64,000 nucleotides of DNA, taken from positions 1 through 64,000 of the forward strand of contig JAUNOM010000009.1 in NCBI GenBank assembly GCA_030531085.1, written 5' to 3'. The DNA comes from Prevotellaceae bacterium. Its GTDB lineage: Bacteria > Bacteroidota > Bacteroidia > Bacteroidales > Bacteroidaceae. The translations under genes were made by a program, and so were the position numbers. Positions 17,529 to 26,354 of the stretch are shown one piece after another (the first letter of the stretch is position 1; the number at the start of each line of letters is the position of its first letter). The notes under the pieces are model-generated. The model was not told the origin of the DNA. It saw only the letters and a program-made list of their open reading frames with translations, and did no database searches.

Positions 17529-18194
17529 ATGAGAAAGAAAATATTTTTAACGGCTATCGCCGCGCTGTTCAGTCTTTGCCAGATTCAGGCCTTTGACGAA
17601 GCGAACCTTGTTATAGCCGACGCTACGGCGGAGGCAGGCACTACAGTGACCATCCCCGTGACGATGACAGGCTGCGCTTCGGGCTATCAGTTTGAGGTTT
17701 ATCCGCCTGCCGGCGTTACGCTGACAAAGGTTCAGCGCGGAGAGGTGATAAAAGTTAGGGACGATGATGACGAGTATATCTTCACTTTCCAGAATGCCAA
17801 CCGTGAGAATGGCGGCCGTTTCGTGCTCTGTTACAGTATAGGCGTGCTGACGGATCTGGCCGGTGAGGTTGCGAAACTGGTGTTCTCCATAGACGAAAAC
17901 GTTGCTCCGGGCATGTATAACATAGAGATGAAGAACGCGGAGTGCGCGCATTCCACCTACAAGCTCAGCACATACCGCGAGCGGACATCCACGCTTACTG
18001 TCACAACTCCGTCCGCCGTCAATGGCGTTACCGTCGAATTGCTCTCCGGACCGGTCACCGTATACAATGCGGCAGGCGTGAAGGTGAAGGTGATGGAGCG
18101 TTGCGCATCGTCTGACGAGCTGACGAACGGACTGCTGCCGGGCGCATACACCATAAAAGGCAACGGTCTTGTTGTAAAGATTGTAAAGCGATAG
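17529..18194 (+). CDS. Cohesin-like domain protein with T9SS-type C-terminal tail
   Basis: A 221-residue exported protein (signal peptide MRKKIFLTAIAALFSLCQIQA). Residues about 25-155 are clearly homologous to the cohesin-like module of the preceding BspA-like protein: GVTLTKVQRGEVIKVRDDDDEY here against GFTIEKVARGDGIKGMEDDDEY there, then RFVLCYS against RFFLCYS. The last 60 residues (GPVTVYNAAGVKVKV ... GAYTIKGNGLVVKIVKR) look like a T9SS type A sorting domain. It starts 41 bases after the previous stop with AAAGGAAAAAG upstream, so the two are probably co-transcribed. It may display a cohesin on the surface to hold dockerin proteins such as its neighbour. Confidence 0.7.
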   Translation: MRKKIFLTAIAALFSLCQIQAFDEANLVIADATAEAGTTVTIPVTMTGCASGYQFEVYPPAGVTLTKVQRGEVIKVRDDDDEYIFTFQNANRENGGRFVLCYSIGVLTDLAGEVAKLVFSIDENVAPGMYNIEMKNAECAHSTYKLSTYRERTSTLTVTTPSAVNGVTVELLSGPVTVYNAAGVKVKVMERCASSDELTNGLLPGAYTIKGNGLVVKIVKR

Positions 18195-18249
18195 CAATCG
18201 GAAGGGACACGTAGATAAAGTTTGGTAGACTCTACGTCCAAAAGCAAAT

Positions 18250-18330
18250 AGGTGCAAATTACGTTGCAAACAGGTGCTGATTACATTGCGAAAATGGCCT
18301 GATTACAAGGTAATTTGCACCTGTTTGTTT
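18250..18330 (+). terminator. Hairpin region with two competing stems after the cohesin-like gene
   Basis: The right arm GTAATTTGCACCTGTTTG (18310-18327) can pair either with AGGTGCAAATTAC (18250-18262, 13 bases perfect) or with CAAACAGGTGC (18266-18276, 11 bases perfect). A T-rich run follows. It can act as terminator for the BspA/cohesin transcript. The two stems cannot form together. Confidence 0.5.
18273..18318 (+). repeat. Dispersed repeat, right copy
   Basis: GGTGCTGATTACATTGC, spacer, GGCCTGATTACAAGGTAA, TTTGC: the counterpart of 14360-14404 in direct orientation. It overlaps the competing-stem region. Confidence 0.75.
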
Positions 18331-18420
18331 TATGGCTTTGTATATTGTTGATTGTCAGGTTGTGACAAAAGGCGATTTCCTGACCCTTGAAAGCGGTGGA
18401 AACACACCGCTTTCAGACAC

Positions 18421-18467
18421 AAAAAATGCTGGACAATAGGAAAAACTATCATGTCCAACATCTTTTT
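18421..18467 (-). terminator. Terminator downstream of tRNA-Pro
   Basis: ATGCTGGACA and ATAG on the left pair with CTAT and TGTCCAACAT on the right (one mismatch). On the minus strand the helix is followed by six T residues. Confidence 0.65.
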
Positions 18468-18472
18468 TGTTG

Positions 18473-18546
18473 TCGGGATGACCAGACTCGAACTGGCGAC
18501 CACACGCCCCCCAGACGCGTACGCTAACCAACTGCGCCACATCCCG
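18473..18546 (-). tRNA. tRNA-Pro (anticodon GGG)
   Basis: On the minus strand CGGGATG pairs with CATCCCG. The D arm contains AGTTGGTTAGC, the anticodon loop CTGGGGG gives GGG, and the T arm is GCCAG-TTCGAGT-CTGGT. The discriminator is A and CCA is not encoded. It has its own promoter (18609-18639) and terminator. Confidence 0.92.
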
Positions 18547-18608
18547 ATTCCACGGTGATAAAAGACGGTATGGAAATGTCCACAGACTGTCCTTTAATTT
18601 TGCGTATG

Positions 18609-18639
18609 CAAAGGTACATAGAAAATCTGATGTAGCCAA
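18609..18639 (-). promoter_or_regulatory. Promoter of tRNA-Pro
   Basis: Read leftward, TTG (18637-18639), 20 bases, TACCTTTG (18609-18616), about 60 bases before the mature tRNA. Confidence 0.75.
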
Positions 18640-18698
18640 ATCTTTTATTGCCTTTTTGCTGAAAAAATGTGAAATTGGAATAATTTATATGTTATTCT

Positions 18699-18729
18699 TT
18701 GCTGATGTGCAAAAGAAAATGTACCTTTG
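18699..18729 (+). promoter_or_regulatory. Promoter of aroA-porW
   Basis: TTG (18699-18701), 20 bases, TACCTTTG (18722-18729), 90 bases before aroA. Together with the tRNA-Pro promoter it makes a divergent pair. Confidence 0.75.
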
Positions 18730-18818
18730 TATTAGTTCCGAAACGGTAGGATAGGGGTCTTGTCATGCGCCCCTTGTATCCATCTGACAGACAAACGTAA
18801 AATTAAAGACAACGCATA

Positions 18819-20090
18819 ATGCAATATATCTTAAATGCACCCGATATCCTGGACTGCGAGATAATGCTGCCCGCGTCCAAGAGCATCAGCAACCGTGCAC
18901 TTGTTATTAATGCACTGGCAGGAAATGGCAGCCATCCCGAGAACCTTAGTGTCTGTGATGACACGGATGTGATGGTGGCGGCGCTGCGCGATATGCCATA
19001 CGAGATAGACATAAAGGCGGCAGGTACGGCCATGCGCTTTACCACAGCGCTGCTGGCAGTGGGCGAAGGAGAGCACGTCATCACAGGGACAGAGCGCATG
19101 AGGCACCGTCCTATCACAGTGCTTGTTGATGCTCTGCGCAGTCTTGGAGCGGATATAGAGTATCAGGGCGAGGAGGGATTTCCGCCATTGCACATAAGGG
19201 GGCGGCAGCTGGAGGGCGGCCGGCTTGACATTGCGGGCAATGTGTCGTCGCAGTACATATCCGCCCTGCTGATGGTAGGCCCTGTCATGACCAAAGGACT
19301 GACGCTGCACCTGACGGGAAACGTCATATCACGCCCGTACATAGACCTTACTATATGCACCATGCAGGAGTTTGGGGCTGACGTGGAGTGGGAGGACGCC
19401 TCCACTATCGTAGTGAAGCCGCAGCCATATAAGGCTGTGCCCTTCTTTATAGAGAATGACTGGAGCGCTTCTTCCTACTGGTATGAGATGCTGGCCCTGT
19501 TGGGACGCGGCGAGAGTCAGGTGCGTCTGCCCGGACTTATGGATGGCAGCAGACAGGGAGACTCCGCCATACGCTATATATTCACAATGCTCGGGGTGAA
19601 GACAAAGTTCGACGCCAAACTGCAGAACAAGCCTACCACCGTGACGTTAAGCTCACAGCGCATGGCATTGCCGCGTTTCAGCTTTGACTTTGTCAACCAG
19701 CCGGACCTGGCACAGACCGTGGTTGTGACGGCGGCGCTGTGCGGTGTGCCGTTCCGCTTTACGGGTTTGCAGACGTTGCGCATAAAGGAGACGGACCGTA
19801 TAGCCGCATTGAAGTACGAGATGTCAAAGCTCGGCTATGTGCTTGATGACTCCGAGGAGGGCGTATTGTCATGGGACGGCACTGTATGTGAGCCTATGGA
19901 GCATCCGGAGATAGACACCTACGAGGATCACCGCATGGCCATGGCGTTCGCGCCTGCGGCAATCAGGTTCCCGGGACTAAGAATAAACAATCCTGAAGTG
20001 GTGTCAAAGAGCTATCCGGGCTTCTGGAATGACTTGAGAAAGGCCGGCTGGAAGATTACAGAGGCTGCCGCGGACGGTGACAAAGGCTGA
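18819..20090 (+). CDS. aroA: 3-phosphoshikimate 1-carboxyvinyltransferase (EPSP synthase)
   Basis: A 423-residue cytosolic enzyme that joins phosphoenolpyruvate to shikimate-3-phosphate in chorismate synthesis. The N-terminal LPASKSISNRALVINAL is the substrate-binding signature with Lys and Ser. AAGTAMRF near residue 68 and the later RIKETDRIAALKYEMSKLG block with DHRMAMAFAPAA are the other family signatures. Length is close to the usual 425-430. A consensus promoter lies 90 bases upstream, and the stop codon overlaps the start of porW by one base (TGATG), so the two are translationally linked. Confidence 0.95.
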   Translation: MQYILNAPDILDCEIMLPASKSISNRALVINALAGNGSHPENLSVCDDTDVMVAALRDMPYEIDIKAAGTAMRFTTALLAVGEGEHVITGTERMRHRPITVLVDALRSLGADIEYQGEEGFPPLHIRGRQLEGGRLDIAGNVSSQYISALLMVGPVMTKGLTLHLTGNVISRPYIDLTICTMQEFGADVEWEDASTIVVKPQPYKAVPFFIENDWSASSYWYEMLALLGRGESQVRLPGLMDGSRQGDSAIRYIFTMLGVKTKFDAKLQNKPTTVTLSSQRMALPRFSFDFVNQPDLAQTVVVTAALCGVPFRFTGLQTLRIKETDRIAALKYEMSKLGYVLDDSEEGVLSWDGTVCEPMEHPEIDTYEDHRMAMAFAPAAIRFPGLRINNPEVVSKSYPGFWNDLRKAGWKITEAAADGDKG

Positions 20091-23000
20091 TGGATGGCCT
20101 TACTTTTATGAGGAGAATAGATAATAGAAAGAACTGGAGGCGTGTGGTTCACGCATACACCATGGTGCTGGCGCTGCTGGTACTGGGGGGACTTGTGTCG
20201 TGTTCCACAAAGAAGAATACGGGGATGACACGCTTCTGGCACAGCTTCACCGCGAGGTATAATACATATTATAATGGGACGGTGGCGTATATAGAGGCGT
20301 CTTTGGAGAAGGAGAAGGGCAACAAGGACAACTTCACGGAGCGGCTGCCGCTGTATACCGTCGGAAACAAGGCAAGCCGTGACCTGGGCAAGGCGAACTA
20401 TGAGATAGCCATCACCAAGAGTAAGAAGGCAATACAGGTGCATAGCATCAAGGCGAGGCCGGAATGGAACAAGAATCGCCGCAAGACAGCGAAGGACATA
20501 GAGTGGCTGTCGCGCAAGGAGTATAACCCCTTCCTGTGGAAAGCGTGGATGCTGATGGGGCGCTCACAGTTCTATCAGGGTAATTTTGACGAGGCGGCCG
20601 CCACATTCTCATATATGTCACGACTGTATAAGGGGCAGCCGGCCATCTACGGAAAGGCGAGGGCGTGGCTGGCCAAGTGCTATGTGGAGAATGAATGGCT
20701 GTATGATGCCGAGGACGTTATGCGCAATATGCAGCGTGACAGCATAGACTGGAGGGCGCAGAAGGAGTGGGATTACACCATGTGTGACTACTATCTGCAT
20801 ACGGACAACCAGCCTAAGGCTGCGGAATACCTGCGTAAGGTGATACGCCATGAGATGAGATCGGTGCAGAGGGCACGTGAGTACTACCTGTTAGGACAGG
20901 TGGAGGCGGCGCAGGGAAATAAGGAGGCGGCGTACAGGGCTTACAGAAAGGTGCTGAGTCAGAACCCGCCGTACAGCCTGGAGTTCAATGCGAGGATTGC
21001 AATGACGGAGGTTTCGGCCAAGGGACAGGCACGGAAGATGATAGGACGTCTGCGGCGTATGGCGCATAATGACAACAACAAGGATTATCTGGACCAGGTG
21101 TATTATGCCATAGGTAATATCTATTTGGCGGAGAAGGATACGCTGCACGCCGTTGAGGCCTACGAGACGGGTAACGAGAAGTCCACACGCTCGGGCATAG
21201 AGAAGGGTGTGCTGCTGCTGCATCTTGGTGATATATACTGGCAGATGGAGCGTTATAGCGATGCGGGCCGCTGTTACGGCGAGGCCATAGGACTGCTGGA
21301 CAAGGAGCGACCTGACTATGCGGAGCTGGCGGAACGCTCCAAGATACTTGACGAACTGGTGCCGTATACGGATGCGATACATCTGCAGGACTCTTTGCAG
21401 GCACTGGCAAAGATGGACGAGAAGGAGCGTAACGAGGCGATAGACCGCGTGATTGACGCACTGAAGAAGAAGGAGAAGGAGGAGCAGGCCAAGGAGGCTG
21501 AGCAGGAAGCGGAGCGCAGACAGCAGAAGTATGGCAGCACTTTGGGCAATAAGGCGAATGAGGCTGCGCCCGGCAGACCCATTACCCAGAACCGCAATGC
21601 GGCATGGTATTTCTACAATCCGCAGCTTGTGCAGCAGGGAAAGCAGGCGTTCCAGCGTATATGGGGACGGCGTGAGAATACGGATAACTGGCAGCGCTTC
21701 AACAAGACGGTTGTTGGCGGAATGGCATTTGAGGAGACTGACACCGTGCAGCTGACCGATGAGCAGAGAGACTCCATAGCGGTAGTGGAGGAACAGCAGA
21801 GAATAGAGGAGGAGAAGATGGACTCTGCGGTGAACAATCCACATAAGCGTGAGTTCTATCTTGCGCAGATTCCGTTTACAGAGGAGGCCGTGGCGGCGAG
21901 CGATGAGATAATAAAGGACGGCCTGCTGCACTCTGCCATCATCTTCAAGGACAAGCTGGACAACCTGCCGTTGAGCGAGAAGGCGTTTAAAAGGCTTATG
22001 ACTCAGTATCCGGACTTCACGCCAAAGGATGAGGTATACTATCATCTGTTCCTGCTATACTCGCGTAAGGGAGAGCATGACGAGGCGCGCACGTACGTGG
22101 AAAGGCTGAAATCGGAGTGCCCGGAGTCCAAGTGGACAAAGGTATTGACCGACCCTTACTTTGCGGATAACGCCAAATTCGGCAAGCAGATGGAGGATTC
22201 CCTGTACGGGGCGACGTATACGGCGTTCAAGGAAGACCGTTATAGGGAGGTCTATGGCAATGCGGAAGTGTCGGAAAAACGTTTCCCCTTGGGTGACAAC
22301 CGTGACCGTTTCATATTCATTGCAGGACTGACACGCCTCAATGACGGTGATGCCGAGGCGTGCATGAGGGCCATGGAGCAGGTTGTAAGTGAGTATCCTG
22401 AGAGCAAGGTGGCAGCGATGGCGGGAATGATAATCAATGGAGTGAAGGCGGGCAGACGTCTGCACGGCGCCAAGTTTGACCTTACGGATGTATGGAACAG
22501 GCGCAATGCCGTGCTTGAAGGGGGCGACAGTGTGGCCAGCCGCACATTCTCTACGGAGCGTAATACGGACTATATGTTCATAATGGCATATCCTCCAGAC
22601 TCCATTGACGAGAACAAGCTGCTGTTCCAGATGGCAAGATACAACTTCACCAGCTTCCTTGTCAGGAACTTTGACCTTGCCATAGAGGATGTATATGGCA
22701 TGAGGCATCTCACGGTCGGTGGCTTCCGTAACTTCAATGAGGCACGCCAGTACGCGCGGCTGCTGCTGCAACAGGATGGCATCAGGCGCACGGCAGGCAG
22801 GGCGCGGCCTATAATCATAAGTGCGGAGAATCTTGAACTGATAGGAAGCAAGTACAGTTATAATGACTATGACACGTTCTATGTGAAGCATTTCGCCCCG
22901 TTGCCCGTTACGAACCCGGAGCAGTTGTATGAGCCGGTGGAGGTAAAGCCCGTGGAGGATGATACAGTAAGGCCTGCATTGCCAACGGAGGAAGTGGCTC

Positions 23001-23407
23001 CCGGAGGTGCTAAGCCTGTAGAGCCTGACGCTAAGGAGGAGGTGGACGAGGAGCAGCTGATAAGTGTTCCCGCCGCCATAGATATAGAAGTGCAGGAGAA
23101 TACCGCTGACACTGTGTCGGTAGGGACGGAGATAACGGTTCCTGTTGACACGCCTTCAGAGCCTGCCGCTACGGAGATAGTCATCCCCGAGGTGTCCGAA
23201 CCGGATGCGGTCACGGACGATGGTGGCGCCATTGACATACCTGTTCAGGAACAGGAGCAGGCGCCGCAGGATGAGATAATAATCGTGGAGGACGGAAACA
23301 GCAGTGAGGAAAAGCCTGCTGATGACGGGGAGATAATCGTGGTTGACGACAATAAGGCCTCGATAGAGGAACTGGAGGATGAGTATTACGAGCTGGACGG
23401 CTTCTGA
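20090..23407 (+). CDS. porW: T9SS periplasmic lipoprotein PorW/SprE, TPR protein
   Basis: An 1105-residue lipoprotein with lipobox GLVSC (about Cys39 from this start; MRRIDN at 20108 is an alternative start). The block FWHSFTARYNTYYNGTVAYIEA is characteristic of PorW/SprE, needed for type IX secretion and gliding in Bacteroidetes. TPR-like helices fill residues about 80-430. A charged coiled coil (KKKEKEEQAKEAEQEAERRQQK) lies near 455-480, and further TPR-like repeats extend to about 900. The last 170 residues are an acidic Pro/Glu/Val-rich tail. In Porphyromonas the homologue links the T9SS motor and the outer-membrane part. It overlaps aroA by one base. Confidence 0.85.
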   Translation: MDGLTFMRRIDNRKNWRRVVHAYTMVLALLVLGGLVSCSTKKNTGMTRFWHSFTARYNTYYNGTVAYIEASLEKEKGNKDNFTERLPLYTVGNKASRDLGKANYEIAITKSKKAIQVHSIKARPEWNKNRRKTAKDIEWLSRKEYNPFLWKAWMLMGRSQFYQGNFDEAAATFSYMSRLYKGQPAIYGKARAWLAKCYVENEWLYDAEDVMRNMQRDSIDWRAQKEWDYTMCDYYLHTDNQPKAAEYLRKVIRHEMRSVQRAREYYLLGQVEAAQGNKEAAYRAYRKVLSQNPPYSLEFNARIAMTEVSAKGQARKMIGRLRRMAHNDNNKDYLDQVYYAIGNIYLAEKDTLHAVEAYETGNEKSTRSGIEKGVLLLHLGDIYWQMERYSDAGRCYGEAIGLLDKERPDYAELAERSKILDELVPYTDAIHLQDSLQALAKMDEKERNEAIDRVIDALKKKEKEEQAKEAEQEAERRQQKYGSTLGNKANEAAPGRPITQNRNAAWYFYNPQLVQQGKQAFQRIWGRRENTDNWQRFNKTVVGGMAFEETDTVQLTDEQRDSIAVVEEQQRIEEEKMDSAVNNPHKREFYLAQIPFTEEAVAASDEIIKDGLLHSAIIFKDKLDNLPLSEKAFKRLMTQYPDFTPKDEVYYHLFLLYSRKGEHDEARTYVERLKSECPESKWTKVLTDPYFADNAKFGKQMEDSLYGATYTAFKEDRYREVYGNAEVSEKRFPLGDNRDRFIFIAGLTRLNDGDAEACMRAMEQVVSEYPESKVAAMAGMIINGVKAGRRLHGAKFDLTDVWNRRNAVLEGGDSVASRTFSTERNTDYMFIMAYPPDSIDENKLLFQMARYNFTSFLVRNFDLAIEDVYGMRHLTVGGFRNFNEARQYARLLLQQDGIRRTAGRARPIIISAENLELIGSKYSYNDYDTFYVKHFAPLPVTNPEQLYEPVEVKPVEDDTVRPALPTEEVAPGGAKPVEPDAKEEVDEEQLISVPAAIDIEVQENTADTVSVGTEITVPVDTPSEPAATEIVIPEVSEPDAVTDDGGAIDIPVQEQEQAPQDEIIIVEDGNSSEEKPADDGEIIVVDDNKASIEELEDEYYELDGF

Positions 23408-23439
23408 TTAATTCGATACATTAACCCTATAAAACTTTA

Positions 23440-23760
23440 ATGACTATGGAAGTAGTGATAACAAAAGAGAATTTTGAGAGCTTTAAGAATGCGGAACTGC
23501 CATTGGTGGTGGACTTCTGGGCTGAATGGTGTGGGCCATGCAAGATGATTTCACCTGTCATCTCACAGCTGGCGGAGGAATATGACGGTAAGATAGTTGT
23601 CGGTAAGTGCAACGTTGAGGATAGTGAGGACCTGGCGGCTGAGTTCGGTATACGCAACATCCCGACCCTTCTGTTCTTTAAGAACGGCCGTCTTACAGAC
23701 AAGTTCGTCGGCGCTGCCAACAAGGCGAAGTTGCAGGAGAAGTTTGATGCCAACCTTTAA
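23440..23760 (+). CDS. trxA: Thioredoxin
   Basis: A 106-residue cytosolic thioredoxin with the active site FWAEWCGPCK (Cys31 and Cys34) and the cis-Pro loop IRNIPTLLFF. It reduces protein disulfides, for example in ribonucleotide reductase. An ATG at 23446 (MEVVITK) is an equally good start. It lies 32 bases after porW and is followed by a strong terminator, so it is either the end of the aroA-porW transcript or has its own start. Confidence 0.93.
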   Translation: MTMEVVITKENFESFKNAELPLVVDFWAEWCGPCKMISPVISQLAEEYDGKIVVGKCNVEDSEDLAAEFGIRNIPTLLFFKNGRLTDKFVGAANKAKLQEKFDANL

Positions 23761-23780
23761 GGGTGCTATATAAATAAGGT

Positions 23781-23826
23781 GTGAGGGGTGTTCCGTAAGC
23801 CTACGGAACACCCCTCACTCTTTTTC
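23781..23826. terminator. Bidirectional terminator between trxA and tsaE
   Basis: GTGAGGGGTGTTCCGTA (23781-23797) is perfectly complementary to 23802-23818 with a 4-base loop and is followed by TCTTTTTC. The convergent tsaE gene ends 18 bases beyond it. Confidence 0.9.
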
Positions 23827-23835
23827 TGCCACTCA

Positions 23836-24252
23836 TCACATTATCTCCACCACCCGTGTGCCGTCACTTTGCGGAGTGATGGCAATCCTCACCGTCTCCT
23901 CGGGCAGCGCGTCCTCAACCAGTTCCGGCCATTCCATGAAACAGTAGCATCCACTGTAGAAGTAGTCTTCACCGCCCATGTCATACACCTCGTCAATCTT
24001 CTTTATCCTGTAGAAGTCAAAATGGTATATGGGATGCCCCGTGCCGTCGGTGTACTCGTTCACTATTGCGAAGGTAGGTGATGTGATGACGTCCTTAACG
24101 CCCAGTTCCTCGCACACGGCCTTGATGAATGTCGTCTTGCCCGCACCCATCGGAGCGTAGAATGCCATACAGTTTCCCCTGTCCCTTATGGCCTCGAGGA
24201 ACTGCCGCGCTGCCTGATGTATGCTGTCTATTGAGCTGATTGTAATCTTCAT
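23836..24252 (-). CDS. tsaE: tRNA threonylcarbamoyladenosine biosynthesis ATPase TsaE
   Basis: A 138-residue P-loop protein of the TsaBDE complex that makes t6A on ANN-decoding tRNAs. The Walker A APMGAGKTTF lies at about residues 33-42. TSPTFAIVNEY and HFDFYRI are family motifs, and MEWPE is the Walker B-like end. Length is typical. It is the last gene of a leftward operon after porX (36-base gap). Confidence 0.93.
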   Translation of the reverse strand: MKITISSIDSIHQAARQFLEAIRDRGNCMAFYAPMGAGKTTFIKAVCEELGVKDVITSPTFAIVNEYTDGTGHPIYHFDFYRIKKIDEVYDMGGEDYFYSGCYCFMEWPELVEDALPEETVRIAITPQSDGTRVVEIM

Positions 24253-24288
24253 GTCGCTTGATTTCTTTTTATTGTCAGAGTGTATGGT

Positions 24289-25851
24289 TTACTTCTTTCT
24301 TCCTTTCATGCTTATCAGCGGTATTATCATCTCCTCCATCGATATTCCTCCATGCTGGAATGTGTCGCGGTAGAACTGCGCGTAGTAGTTGTAATTGTTG
24401 GGATATGCGAAGAAGTCGTTGCCTGTCGCGAAGACATAGCTCGTGGAAAGGTTCGGCGCAGGCAGCTGAACCTGCTGCGGACTGGTTATCTCAAACACGT
24501 CCTTGGACTGGTGGCTGAGGTTCTTTCCGAGTTTATAGCGCAGGTTCGTGTTGGTGTTCTTGTCGCCTATGATCTTCACTGCACGGTTACAGCGTATGGA
24601 ACCGTGGTCCGTTGTCAGCATGATGTGATAGTCCGTCTGCGCCAGAGCGTTGAACAGGTCGTGCAGAACGCTGTGCCTGAACCATGACAGGGTGATGCTT
24701 CTGTATGCGGCCTCGTCCTTTGCCAGCTCCCGAACCATCTTGGACTCGGTGCGCGCGTGTGACAACATATCTATGAAGTTTATCACAACAACGTTCAGGT
24801 CGTAGTTCTTCAGGCTGTTGAACTGCTGCATCAGCCTGTCCGCTCCCTGCGAATCGTTAATTTTATGGTATGAGAAAGTGTCCTTCCTGCGGTATCTCTC
24901 TATCTGGGTCTTTATCAACGGGGACTCGTTCAGGTTCTTTCCCTCGTCCTCATCCTCATCAACCCACAGGTCAGGGAACATCTCCGCTATCTGCTTTGGC
25001 ATCAGTCCCGAGAACAGGGCGTTGCGTGCGTACTGCGTTGCCGTTGGCAGAATGCTCAGATACAGATCCTCCTCAATGTCAAACATATCGCCTATCTCCT
25101 CCGCCAGCATACGCCACTGGTCGTAGCGGAAGTTGTCTATGACAATGAGGAACACCTTCTCGCCGTTGCTAAGCGTAGGGAACACGCAGTCAGGGAATAT
25201 GCGGTTCGACATCAGAGGCTTGTCCACGGCCTTCTCCCCGGGCGTCATCCATTGTATGTAGTTCTTCTTTATGAACTTCGCGAAGCCGTTGTTGGCGTCC
25301 TCCTTCTGCATCTTCAGCATCTCGGTCATGGCGCTTCCCGTCGCCGCCAGCTCCAGTTCCCACTTCACCAGCAGCCTGTACACGTCGCGCCAGTCGGAGA
25401 ATGTGCGGCAGTCCGCTATCTGCATGGAGATGTTTTGGAATGACTGCTGATAGCCCTGCTGCGTCACCTCCGTCACAATCTCCCTCTGATGCACGTGCTT
25501 CTTCAGCGTGAGCAGAATCTGCATGGGGTTCACGGGCTTTATCAGATAGTCCGCAATCTTCGAGCCTATGGCCTGGTCCATGATGTCCTCCTCCTCACTC
25601 TTCGTCACCATCACTACGGGAGTCTGCGGCTGTACGTCCTTTATGCGCTGCAATGTCTCCAGCCCCGTTATGCCAGGCATCATCTCGTCGAGCAGCACAA
25701 GGTCGAAAGTCTGCTGCTGACACTGCTCTATGGCGTCTATGCCGTTGTTAACCACCACCACGTCATACCCCTTCTTCTCTAAAAAAAGTATGTGTGCCCT
25801 GAGATGCTCTATCTCATCGTCCACCCAAAGAATCTTCACATTCATCTTCAT
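24289..25851 (-). CDS. porX: T9SS response regulator PorX (receiver plus PglZ domain)
   Basis: A 520-residue two-component regulator. Residues 5-125 form a receiver domain with acidic pocket VDDE, phospho-acceptor Asp55 (LVLLDEMMPG), then VMVTKSEE and YLIKPVNP. Residues about 200-515 form a PglZ/alkaline-phosphatase-type domain (FLIVIDNFRYDQW, MLTTDHGSIRC), the architecture of PorX, which with PorY controls T9SS genes in Porphyromonas. The TTDHG block carries metal-binding residues of the superfamily. The start overlaps the end of gldH by four bases (ATGA), so the pair is translationally coupled. No PorY-like kinase is in this window. Confidence 0.92.
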   Translation of the reverse strand: MKMNVKILWVDDEIEHLRAHILFLEKKGYDVVVVNNGIDAIEQCQQQTFDLVLLDEMMPGITGLETLQRIKDVQPQTPVVMVTKSEEEDIMDQAIGSKIADYLIKPVNPMQILLTLKKHVHQREIVTEVTQQGYQQSFQNISMQIADCRTFSDWRDVYRLLVKWELELAATGSAMTEMLKMQKEDANNGFAKFIKKNYIQWMTPGEKAVDKPLMSNRIFPDCVFPTLSNGEKVFLIVIDNFRYDQWRMLAEEIGDMFDIEEDLYLSILPTATQYARNALFSGLMPKQIAEMFPDLWVDEDEDEGKNLNESPLIKTQIERYRRKDTFSYHKINDSQGADRLMQQFNSLKNYDLNVVVINFIDMLSHARTESKMVRELAKDEAAYRSITLSWFRHSVLHDLFNALAQTDYHIMLTTDHGSIRCNRAVKIIGDKNTNTNLRYKLGKNLSHQSKDVFEITSPQQVQLPAPNLSTSYVFATGNDFFAYPNNYNYYAQFYRDTFQHGGISMEEMIIPLISMKGRKK

Positions 25852-26333
25852 TTCCTCTCCACTTTAATTCCAACATCAGTTATCCCCGGCATGGTCTCGC
25901 GCCTCATGTAGTGCGCCACCTTCACAAACAGCGAGTCCCCCGGCCGCAGTTCCAGCGTGTCCACGGGTGCCTCGTGTGTGTAGTATGTTATGCCGTCGCC
26001 GTCATGTATGCCATTCTCGCATATTATCTCCACGCTCACGGTCCTTGCATTGGCGGTATGCCGCGGCTTTATCTCCTGCATCACCCTCGCGGATATGCGC
26101 CGGTACGGGTAGTCGGCGTTTGTCCTGAGGCACAGCGCGGTGGTATAGCGTCCCGGCCTCACTATGGTGTCAACCTTAAAGTAGAACGTATCCAGCTTAC
26201 CCCATCCCTCTGCCCGCACCGCCTCATAGTGATGGTACGTGGTGTCCGTTGAGCATGAGACAAATGGACATACAACCGCCAGAGCGGCTATATGTCCATA
26301 TAATATGTTTCGTATGCTGTTGCTTCTCATCAC
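25848..26333 (-). CDS. gldH: GldH-like gliding motility/T9SS lipoprotein
   Basis: A 161-residue lipoprotein with lipobox PFVSC (Cys about 27). The pattern YHHYEAVRAEGWGKLDTFYFKVDT ... GRYTTALCLRTNADYPYRRISARV matches GldH, an accessory lipoprotein of the gliding/T9SS set in Bacteroidetes. It overlaps porX by four bases and lies 21 bases after ricT, in an operon that mixes replication, translation and secretion genes. Confidence 0.82.
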   Translation of the reverse strand: MMRSNSIRNILYGHIAALAVVCPFVSCSTDTTYHHYEAVRAEGWGKLDTFYFKVDTIVRPGRYTTALCLRTNADYPYRRISARVMQEIKPRHTANARTVSVEIICENGIHDGDGITYYTHEAPVDTLELRPGDSLFVKVAHYMRRETMPGITDVGIKVERK

Positions 26334-26354
26334 CTTTAGCTGTCTCCCTGCTTT

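Noticed and set aside
20891..22045. A 384-codon open frame on the minus strand opposite porW.
   Set aside because: It is the antisense shadow of a GC-rich gene: Leu/Arg-rich composition without domains, entirely inside porW.
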